DNA of 5,216 bases from contig JALSIL010000066.1 of assembly GCA_026990095.1 (NCBI GenBank), positions 1-5,216 on the forward strand, in the 5' to 3' direction. Positions 1 to 4,854 of this stretch are shown here, one piece after another (position 1 is the first letter of the stretch; each line of letters starts with the position of its first letter). The notes under the pieces are model-generated. The model had not been told where the DNA came from and ran no database searches. It worked only from the letters and a program-made list of their open reading frames with translations. The position numbers and the translations under genes were made by a program. Origin of the DNA: Lysobacterales bacterium. Its GTDB lineage: Bacteria; Pseudomonadota; Gammaproteobacteria; Xanthomonadales; Marinicellaceae.

Positions 1-794
1 TCTTTTGTTTTAACTTCTTCAACAGGAGTCGCTTCTTTTTTCTCAGTCTTTTTTGCAGCAACGGCTTTTTTTGCTTCTTTTTTTACTTTTTCTGCATCAC
101 TTGGAGCAGGCATTGAAGCGCGGCCTTCTAATACAGCATCTGCAAAAGTTGATGCGTACAATTTAATTGCTTTCATCGCATCATCATTTCCAGGAATGAT
201 ATAATCAACACCTTCAAAAGAATTATTTGTATCCACAACAGCAATCACAGGAATCCCTAAAGTATTTGCTTCTTTAATCGCAATAGATTCGTGTTTAGTA
301 TCCACAATAAACATTGCATCTGGAACACCTGCCATGTCCTTGATTCCACCTAAAGATTTTTCCAACTTAGTTAATTCTCTTTCGTGCTTTAACTGCTCTT
401 TTTTAATCAATTTATCCATGCGACCATCCGCTTTCATTGCTTCAATGTCACGAATCCTATTAATTGACTGTTTGACTGTCTTGTAGTTAGTCATCATGCC
501 ACCTAACCAACGGTTAGTCACATAAGGCATACCGCAACGAATCGCTTCTTGCTTCATGACTTTACCAGCAGAACGCTTTGTACCAACAAACATAACTTTC
601 CCACGGCGTGATGCCAAAGAACTTACGTAGTTTAACGCATCTTTCATTAATTTTTCAGTCTTGGATAAGTCAATGATATGAATTTTATTTTTAGAACTAA
701 AAATGTATTGATCCATTTTTGGATTCCAATATCTGGTATTGTGTCCGAAATGTACACCAGCTTCCAGCAGCTGTTTTATGCTAACATTAGCCAT
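1..794 (-). CDS. rpsB: 30S ribosomal protein S2, 3' end cut by window edge
   Basis: Ribosomal protein S2 of the small subunit, which binds late in 30S assembly near the S1 site. The 264 residues visible begin MANVSIKQLLEAGVHFGH (1-18), the typical S2 N-terminus with the GVHFGH motif followed by RYWNPKM. The second S2 signature is also present: DAMFIVDTKHESIAIKEAN, then LGIPVIAVVDTN and IPGNDDA. The conserved domain ends near EGRAS (223-227). After it comes a Lys/Ala/Glu-rich tail (228-264, still open at the edge), so the protein exceeds the 241 residues of E. coli S2. The ATG at 794-792 is supported by an AGGA Shine-Dalgarno at 807-804 with a 9-nt spacer and by alignment with S2 N-termini. 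It has its own promoter and leader. tsf usually follows rpsB and would lie beyond the left edge. Identity is very secure. Confidence 0.98.
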   Translation of the reverse strand, partial: MANVSIKQLLEAGVHFGHNTRYWNPKMDQYIFSSKNKIHIIDLSKTEKLMKDALNYVSSLASRRGKVMFVGTKRSAGKVMKQEAIRCGMPYVTNRWLGGMMTNYKTVKQSINRIRDIEAMKADGRMDKLIKKEQLKHERELTKLEKSLGGIKDMAGVPDAMFIVDTKHESIAIKEANTLGIPVIAVVDTNNSFEGVDYIIPGNDDAMKAIKLYASTFADAVLEGRASMPAPSDAEKVKKEAKKAVAAKKTEKKEATPVEEVKTK

Positions 795-924
795 TATTAA
801 TTTTCCTAATTTAAGGGTTATAAACTATGCACTCATGCTTGATTAACAACCAATAATAATTGGCACCCAGTTAAATCATTTAGCGTGATGCAGGATTTAC
901 TTTCTCGCAAAACAAGCGAAAAGC
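795..924 (-). promoter_or_regulatory. Structured rpsB 5' leader, candidate S2 autoregulatory element
   Basis: The predicted transcript of about 130 nt ahead of rpsB can fold. Hairpin 1 pairs CTTTTCGC (923-916) with GCGAGAAAG (908-900) around a 7-nt loop. Hairpin 2 pairs GATTTAAC (877-870) with GTTAATC (847-841) and encloses an inner perfect stem, CCAAT (863-859) with ATTGG (854-850), closed by a TATT loop. GGGT (868-865) in the internal loop of hairpin 2 can pair with ACCC (818-815), a few bases before the Shine-Dalgarno at 807-804, giving a possible pseudoknot. S2 is known to repress its own mRNA through the rpsB leader in Gammaproteobacteria. That this leader does so is an inference from folding by eye. 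Confidence 0.55.
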
Positions 925-930
925 CACGGG

Positions 931-959
931 ATTATACTGTAAAGCAGTTTATCCAACAA
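931..959 (-). promoter_or_regulatory. rpsB promoter
   Basis: A perfect TATAAT -10 (936-931) lies 17 nt from a TTGTTG -35-like hexamer (959-954), which keeps only the TTG of the consensus. Transcription would start near 924, at the foot of the first leader hairpin. It sits in the 192-bp gap after mmsB, so rpsB need not depend on mmsB transcription. Confidence 0.65.
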
Positions 960-986
960 GGAAGTTTGTGAATTTTCGTAGTTAAA

Positions 987-1877
987 TTAGCTCTTTTCTT
1001 GCAACATTTGCAAAATACTCGAAAAATCTTTTGTTCCTTGACCATTGTATTTGTGTAATTCATACAATTGACCAGCAACAGCACCTAAAGGAATGGGGCT
1101 GTGTGATTTGCTGGCAAGCTCTTGAGCCAGACCTAAGTCTTTACTCATCAAATTTGTCATAAACCCCCCTTTATAATCATTGCTTGATGGCACATTGGGC
1201 ATCACTCCTGGAAATGGATTATAGACTTGCAATGACCAATTATTACCAGAGGAAGCTTTCATGATTTCAGACAGTACATTTGCATCCAATCCTTGCCTTG
1301 TTCCCATATTTAACGCCTCTGCGGTACCAATCATATGAATTGCCAACAACATATTGTTGCAAATTTTTGCAACCTGCCCAGCACCTGATGCACCAGCATG
1401 AAAGATATTTTTACCCATGGCATCAAGTATGGGCTTGGCTTTTTCAAAAGCTTCTGCTTCTCCTCCACAGATAAAGGTTAATGTTCCTGCAATCGCTGCG
1501 GCTGTTCCACCTGAAACTGGTGCATCAACCATATTAATGCCTTTAACCTTACAGGCCGTTGCCACATGGCGTGCATCATCGGCTGCGATTGTGGAACTAT
1601 CAATAACTAAAACATCCTTGGAAATGTGATTGATTAAACCATTTTTGCCGGTATAAAGTGACTTGACAATAGAACCATTTGGTAGCATTGAAATGATAAC
1701 ATTAGCATTGGTTAAGGCAGAAATAGCAGAATCTGCTTTTTTAGCACCAGTCTTTACAGCTTTTGCGACCACTTCCTTATTTAAATCATAAACGGTTAAA
1801 TTATGTCCTGCCTTGATGAGATTCTCTGCCATGGGTCCGCCCATATTACCCAAGCCAATAAATGCGATATTTGTCAT
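987..1877 (-). CDS. mmsB: 3-hydroxyisobutyrate dehydrogenase
   Basis: NAD-dependent oxidation of 3-hydroxyisobutyrate to methylmalonate semialdehyde, a cytosolic step of valine breakdown. The 296 residues match the usual family length. The Rossmann fold opens with GLGNMGGPMAENL (8-20), and D31 ends the second strand, as expected for NAD preference. The family substrate motif DAPVSGG is at 118-124. GAGQVAKICNN (165-175) holds the presumed catalytic K171 and N175, and SKDLGLA is at 245-251. The segment NNWSLQVYNPFPGVMP, with a following YKGGF (212-239), is typical of true MmsB and argues against the related tartronate semialdehyde and succinic semialdehyde reductases, although substrate is not proven by sequence. 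The ATG is fixed by the start of the Rossmann strand, and the Shine-Dalgarno ahead of it is weak. It has its own promoter, and no other valine-pathway gene is in view. Confidence 0.95.
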   Translation of the reverse strand: MTNIAFIGLGNMGGPMAENLIKAGHNLTVYDLNKEVVAKAVKTGAKKADSAISALTNANVIISMLPNGSIVKSLYTGKNGLINHISKDVLVIDSSTIAADDARHVATACKVKGINMVDAPVSGGTAAAIAGTLTFICGGEAEAFEKAKPILDAMGKNIFHAGASGAGQVAKICNNMLLAIHMIGTAEALNMGTRQGLDANVLSEIMKASSGNNWSLQVYNPFPGVMPNVPSSNDYKGGFMTNLMSKDLGLAQELASKSHSPIPLGAVAGQLYELHKYNGQGTKDFSSILQMLQEKS

Positions 1878-1908
1878 TTTCTATCCATCTTATTATATAA
1901 TTCTCACA

Positions 1909-1937
1909 TTATATCAAGACTATGGACAACATATCAA
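1909..1937 (-). promoter_or_regulatory. mmsB promoter, near consensus
   Basis: TTGATA (1937-1932), a 17-nt spacer and a perfect TATAAT (1914-1909) make the best sigma-70-type promoter in the window. Transcription would start near 1902, giving a leader of about 25 nt. A second TATAAT lies at 1897-1892, but the only TTGATA ahead of it (1917-1912) is spaced 14 nt away, which is too short. Confidence 0.75.
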
Positions 1938-1950
1938 AGAACTGAATAGT

Positions 1951-2049
1951 TTATTTTAACTTAGCATACGCTTGCTTGCCCTTTTGAGAAAGTAAAGAGG
2001 GAATATGCGATTCCAAAACCTTAACTAAAAAGTCAATTGAGTTCTTTTG
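1951..2049 (-). pseudogene. Possible 32-codon 3' remnant of a lost gene
   Basis: Just past the DUF3016 stop, and overlapping its last codons in another frame, 32 codons are open from after a TGA (2052-2050) to a TAA (1953-1951). The translation includes FLVKVLESHIPSLLSQ and then KGKQAYAKLK, which reads like an amphipathic, basic protein C-terminus. There is no ATG, and I do not recognise a family. An open run of this length is not rare by chance in AT-rich DNA, so this is a weak call. Confidence 0.2.
2000..2014 (-). terminator. Weak hairpin after the DUF3016 gene
   Basis: GGAAT (2014-2010) and ATTCC (2004-2000) form a perfect 5-bp stem with a CGCAT loop, followed on the transcript by the pyrimidine-rich CTCTTTAC. 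It is the only terminator-like structure between the DUF3016 stop and the mmsB promoter, but the stem is short and there is no clean U-tract. Confidence 0.2.
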
Positions 2050-2527
2050 TCACTTCTCGCATCCACCTTTTCAATTGTGCAACTTCATATTTTAAACGGC
2101 TATTATCAAACTTGAGTGTATTTCTATCGAGTCTGGCGAGCTTATTGTTTATCAATTTTTCATGACCTGATTTGATGACTTCACCATTTTTACTGGTAAT
2201 AGTGTAATCAAATTCTAGCAGACTCCTATCCGAATCAACACGCACTTCTCTTATTTGCTCAATGCCAAATATTATTCTGCCTGCCATATCAATATCAGTA
2301 AAATTAATTGTTAATACCTCACTATTTGTAATAGTTTTATTCCATATTTTATTGATATTTCTAGTTAAATCTTTTTTAAGTCTACCAGATCTGTCTTGCA
2401 CACCTAGTCGCATTTCAAAGTCTCTAAATTTTTCAGGATGAGTGTATGTAACTTGAGTCAAAGAGTTATCTTGTGCATAACTTCCAGATGCGATTATTGA
2501 TATTAGGATAAATGTTAACATTTTCAT
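2033..2527 (-). CDS. DUF3016 family secreted protein of unknown function
   Basis: A 164-residue exported protein. Residues 1-18 are a signal peptide: K2, a hydrophobic core LTFILISIIAS, and an SYA cleavage site before Q19. No lipobox cysteine is present, so a soluble periplasmic location is likely. The mature part resembles DUF3016: V-x-Y-x-x-PEKF-x-DF (26-37), then LTINFTDIDMAGRIIFG (72-88), then IREVRVDSD (92-100), then a FDYTIT strand and NGEVIKSGHEKL (114-125), ending in a charged helix with YE and KRWMREV. No catalytic motif is visible, and the family's function is unknown to me. The first ATG is preceded by AAGGTG (2538-2533). A second ATG two codons later would give the same signal peptide. 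Its promoter region lies within 40 bp of an IS-like end, and no strong promoter is visible. The family call is from recalled motif pattern, not a search. Confidence 0.75.
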   Translation of the reverse strand: MKMLTFILISIIASGSYAQDNSLTQVTYTHPEKFRDFEMRLGVQDRSGRLKKDLTRNINKIWNKTITNSEVLTINFTDIDMAGRIIFGIEQIREVRVDSDRSLLEFDYTITSKNGEVIKSGHEKLINNKLARLDRNTLKFDNSRLKYEVAQLKRWMREVTKELN

Positions 2528-2632
2528 GGAACACCTTTTTTATTGATTTTAATGACATAATATCACAGAGACCTTTGCATAACTCTGGGATGATGGAAAA
2601 AAGAATGAAAAAAGCTCCAATCAAGGTAAAAA

Positions 2633-2746
2633 ATGAGTGAAGTAGCCCACTATTTATTCGTTGCAGAAATTCGCACGCAGGTCAAAAAATTACTTAACTC
2701 TCTTAAATCCCAATATAGAAATCACAGTGAGAACACAAACTCTTAA
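2633..2746 (+). CDS. Doubtful 37-residue small ORF
   Basis: The ATG at 2633 is preceded by AAGG (2623-2626) at a workable distance, and the frame runs 37 codons to TAA, starting MSEVAHYLFVAEIRTQ, then VKKLLNSLKSQ. The first half could form an amphipathic helix. A 16-codon frame (from the ATG at 2590) ends at the TGA at 2638-2640, overlapping this start. It lies inside the presumed IS remnant and opposite in strand to the neighbours. I recognise no family, and a chance frame is the simplest explanation. Confidence 0.15.
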   Translation: MSEVAHYLFVAEIRTQVKKLLNSLKSQYRNHSENTNS

Positions 2747-2862
2747 CCCACCTAAGAAAGAAATTGCCAAAAATCCTTATGGATGGTGCTTTCACGCAAA
2801 CCCACACGGATGCGGGCTAATATCAGGACAATACGATTAATTGCAGGCACTCTTTCATGGCA

Positions 2863-2883
2863 ACTCTAAATCGGGATTTGAGT
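2863..2883. repeat. Short inverted repeat downstream of ssb
   Basis: ACTC-T-AAATC (2863-2872) pairs with GATTTGAGT (2875-2883), with a one-base bulge and a tiny loop. It lies 45 bp past the ssb stop and could stabilise the ssb mRNA 3' end, but no U-tract follows on either strand, so an intrinsic terminator is not supported. Confidence 0.3.
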
Positions 2884-2927
2884 CTTACGATTTAATAGCA
2901 GCTTTTAATGTTTCTAACTTGCTTAAT

Positions 2928-3470
2928 TTAGAACGGTATATCGTCATCAAAATCATCAAAGGCGGGTTGATTTTGTGCGGGTGCTTGTGATTGCTGTGGC
3001 CCCCCTTGAGCTTGTTGCCCTTGATTTTGTTGGTAACCACCTTGGTTTTGAGCTTGGTTTTGCTGCGGTGGGTTATTGGCACGTGGGGCTGCTGGGGCTT
3101 GACCACCTGCATATTGTCCTTGACCACCACTTTGTCTTGCACCTAACATCTGCATTTCATTAGCAACTATTTCTGTGGTGTAACGATCTTGACCGTTGTT
3201 GTCTTGCCATTTACGAGTCTGAAGTTTTCCTTCAATATAAACTTGCGAACCCTTTTTAAGGTATTCACCTGCGATTTCTGCTAAGCGGCCAAAAAAAACG
3301 ATGCGATGCCATTCCGTTTTAACTACGTCTTCGCCTGTGTTTTTATCTTTCCACTGCTCAGAAGTTGCCACTGAAATATTTGTTACAGCAGCTCCACCTG
3401 TAGTGTAACGAACATCAGGATCTTGACCCAAATTTCCTACAACGATTACTTTATTGATACCTCTTGCCAT
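2928..3470 (-). CDS. ssb: Single-stranded DNA-binding protein
   Basis: Homotetrameric SSB that coats single-stranded DNA in replication, recombination and repair and recruits partner proteins. At 180 residues it matches E. coli SSB (178). The OB-fold spans about 1-113 and begins MARGINKVIVVGNLGQDPD. The DNA-stacking aromatics W40, W54, F60 and W88 and the tetramer-linked H55 sit at the same positions as in E. coli. A Gln/Gly/Ala/Pro/Asn-rich disordered linker follows (about 114-170). The acidic tip FDDFDDDIPF (171-180) binds partners such as exonuclease I, PriA, RecQ and the Pol III chi subunit. The start is fixed by a strong GAGGAG Shine-Dalgarno (3483-3478) with a 7-nt spacer. It lies 99 bp after the MFS gene and has its own promoter in that gap. 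Confidence 0.98.
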   Translation of the reverse strand: MARGINKVIVVGNLGQDPDVRYTTGGAAVTNISVATSEQWKDKNTGEDVVKTEWHRIVFFGRLAEIAGEYLKKGSQVYIEGKLQTRKWQDNNGQDRYTTEIVANEMQMLGARQSGGQGQYAGGQAPAAPRANNPPQQNQAQNQGGYQQNQGQQAQGGPQQSQAPAQNQPAFDDFDDDIPF

Positions 3471-3505
3471 TTTCTATCTCCTCTATAATTTACGGATTTA
3501 TGTAT

Positions 3506-3525
3506 AATTGCCTCTAAGGACAATT
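3506..3525 (-). promoter_or_regulatory. Hairpin in the ssb leader
   Basis: AATTG-T-CCT (3525-3517) pairs with AGGCAATT (3513-3506), forming an 8-bp stem with one bulged base and a 3-nt TAG loop. It falls in the predicted ssb 5' leader, about 35 nt ahead of the start codon. It does not cover the Shine-Dalgarno and has no U-tract, so its role (mRNA stability or none) is unknown. Confidence 0.35.
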
Positions 3526-3539
3526 GCTAAGAATGTGGG

Positions 3540-3567
3540 ATTATAGCAAAAATAATTTTAAAGTAAA
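3540..3567 (-). promoter_or_regulatory. ssb promoter, extended -10
   Basis: A TGC immediately ahead of TATAAT (3545-3540) makes a consensus extended -10. TTTACT (3567-3562) at 16 nt serves as a -35 with four of six consensus bases. It begins right after the MFS stop codon. Transcription would start near 3533. No LexA-type operator is visible beside it. Confidence 0.7.
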
Positions 3568-3569
3568 AT

Positions 3570-4739
3570 TTATTTTTGCCTAACCAAGAAAATTGCTAGG
3601 GCAGCTAAAATAACTAAAACAGCCGTTCCATAAAAAACTTGAGTGTAACCTGTTTTCATCATAACCCCAGCTAATGAGGAGCCCACAAATGCGCCCAAAA
3701 ATTGTGAAGTGGAATACCCTCCCATGGCTGCACCACGGTATTTTTCGCCAGCTATACGCGACAACATCGCTGGCATTGCGGCTTCTAGAAAGTTGAAAAA
3801 AGCAAAGTAAATGACTAACATGGCAGAAATCACCAATAAACTGGAGTTAAACAAACCCATCATCACTTGCGATAACGCTAAACCAACTAAAGCAAAGGTG
3901 ACAAACTGAAAATATTTTTTGCGTTTTTCATGGATAATAATCATTGGAATAAAAAATACCATGGAGATTAACAGCACGGGCAAATACATTTTCCAATGTT
4001 GTTTTGCCGCAAAATCAAGCTGTTCGACCAAAATCAACGGCAACACGACAAACACCGCTGTCATCACCGCATGTAAAACAAAAACCGATAAATTCAGCGA
4101 AATTAGCTGCATATCCTTTAAGGTGTGAAACAGTTCTTTGAAGCTAAATCCTTTTTTAATGTGTTTTTTGGGTTCTTCAACAAAAATATGTAATTGCATC
4201 AAAGCAAGTGTTGCTAATCCTGCTGTTATCCAAAACAACCCTGACATACCAAACCAGCCAAAAAGAATGGGACCAGAGATAAATGCCAACATAAATGCCA
4301 TACCAATACTCATGCCAATGGTTGCCATCATCTTCGTGCGTTGCTCTGGGCGAGAAACATCAGCCACCAATGCCATGCCTGTTGAAGCTATCGCACCCAT
4401 GCCTTGAATCGCTCGGCCCAAAACTATACCATAAATTGTGGTTGATAAAGCCGCAATTACACTACCAGTAATAAAGGTGAGTAAACCAATGGTTAGAATT
4501 TTTTTTCGTCCAAAAAAATCTGATGCAAGACCCAAAGGAATTTGTAAAAGAGCTTGAGTCAAGCCATAAATACCAAGTGCTAAACCAATTAATAACGGAG
4601 TAGAATGAGGTAATGTTTTAGCATAAACACTAAAAACAGGCATAATAAGAAATAAACCATACATCCGTAGGGCAATCAGCAAAGCGATAGACGCTGCTGC
4701 TTTTTTCTCCGTTAAATTGAGTCCACTATTTGCTGACAT
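3570..4739 (-). CDS. MFS transporter, YajR-like, without the C-terminal domain
   Basis: A 389-residue inner-membrane major facilitator, probably a proton-driven drug or metabolite exporter of the DHA1 type; the substrate is unknown. It follows E. coli YajR closely: ALRMYGLFLIMPV (23-35), IGLALGIYGLTQALLQIPLGL (51-71), motif A GLASDFFGRKK (70-80) with D74 and R78, GSVIAALS (92-99), motif B LGRAIQGMGAIA (107-118) with R109, and motif C around GPILFG (156-161). A basic central loop (188-212) divides the two halves. YSTSQFLG in TM11 matches YajR exactly. The chain stops after TM12, whereas E. coli YajR (454 residues) carries an extra cytoplasmic YAM domain. The start fits the YajR N-terminus, but no clear Shine-Dalgarno precedes it. 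It lies just upstream of ssb and is divergent from ispB. Confidence 0.9.
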   Translation of the reverse strand: MSANSGLNLTEKKAAASIALLIALRMYGLFLIMPVFSVYAKTLPHSTPLLIGLALGIYGLTQALLQIPLGLASDFFGRKKILTIGLLTFITGSVIAALSTTIYGIVLGRAIQGMGAIASTGMALVADVSRPEQRTKMMATIGMSIGMAFMLAFISGPILFGWFGMSGLFWITAGLATLALMQLHIFVEEPKKHIKKGFSFKELFHTLKDMQLISLNLSVFVLHAVMTAVFVVLPLILVEQLDFAAKQHWKMYLPVLLISMVFFIPMIIIHEKRKKYFQFVTFALVGLALSQVMMGLFNSSLLVISAMLVIYFAFFNFLEAAMPAMLSRIAGEKYRGAAMGGYSTSQFLGAFVGSSLAGVMMKTGYTQVFYGTAVLVILAALAIFLVRQK

Positions 4740-4772
4740 GACTATAATTACAAAACTAAATTAGATAAGACT

Positions 4773-4800
4773 AATATAGCGTTTTAAAGACAAAAACCAA
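4773..4800 (-). promoter_or_regulatory. Probable promoter of the MFS gene
   Basis: TTGGTT (4800-4795), a 16-nt spacer and TATATT (4778-4773) are placed so that transcription would begin near 4766, about 27 nt before the MFS start codon. It faces away from the ispB -10 element, the two being about 43 bp apart. Confidence 0.5.
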
Positions 4801-4820
4801 GAAAAATCAACAATAAAATG

Positions 4821-4826
4821 TATAAT
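4821..4826 (+). promoter_or_regulatory. Probable ispB -10 element
   Basis: A perfect TATAAT on the plus strand, about 29 bp ahead of the proposed TTG start. No good -35 hexamer is seen 16-18 nt upstream (CAAGAA at 4798-4803), so an activator may be involved or the promoter may be weak. Confidence 0.4.
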
Positions 4827-4854
4827 AAGCTTTTTATTTTACTGCAAAAGAAAA

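Larger units (their letters stand above)
2568..2884. mobile_element. Probable insertion-sequence remnant, one end only
   Basis: GAGACCTTTGCAT (2568-2580), followed by AACTCTGGGATGATGG, looks like the terminal inverted repeat of many IS5-family elements, which commonly begin GAGACCTTTGCA. No matching end (TGCAAAGGTCTC) is found to the right, and there is no recognisable transposase or target duplication, so it would be a decayed or truncated element. The right limit given is only the end of the non-coding stretch and is a guess. The family assignment rests on memory of the terminal sequence. Confidence 0.4.
2528..2927. other. 400-bp stretch without a convincing gene
   Basis: Between the DUF3016 start and the ssb stop no long reading frame exists on either strand. 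It holds an IS-like terminal sequence (from 2568), one small doubtful ORF (2633-2746) and a short hairpin (2863-2883). Its composition resembles decayed mobile-element DNA more than a normal intergenic spacer, but no transposase fragment could be recognised in translation. Confidence 0.6.

Noticed and set aside
936..948. ACTG-N5-CAGT inverted repeat in the rpsB promoter spacer, considered as a LexA-type operator
   Set aside because: The spacing and arms do not fit CTGT-N8-ACAG, and rpsB is not an SOS gene. It is probably chance.
795..986. Considered a tRNA or small RNA gene between mmsB and rpsB
   Set aside because: No cloverleaf, T-loop or CCA end was found. The structure is better explained as the rpsB leader.
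1280..1629. Two overlapping plus-strand frames opposite mmsB
   Set aside because: Antisense shadows of a well-conserved enzyme. They have no recognisable domain and no good ribosome-binding site.
2885..3142. 85-codon open frame on the minus strand running past the ssb stop
   Set aside because: It lies mostly inside ssb in another frame, over the Gln/Gly-rich linker whose repetitive codons keep other frames open. Its Lys/His/Pro-rich translation has no domain features.
2975..3163. Open frame on the plus strand opposite the ssb linker
   Set aside because: It is an antisense shadow of the low-complexity linker. Its hydrophobic look comes from complementing Gln, Asn and Gly codons.
3919..4407. 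Two plus-strand frames opposite the MFS gene
   Set aside because: Antisense of membrane-segment codons, with no independent support.
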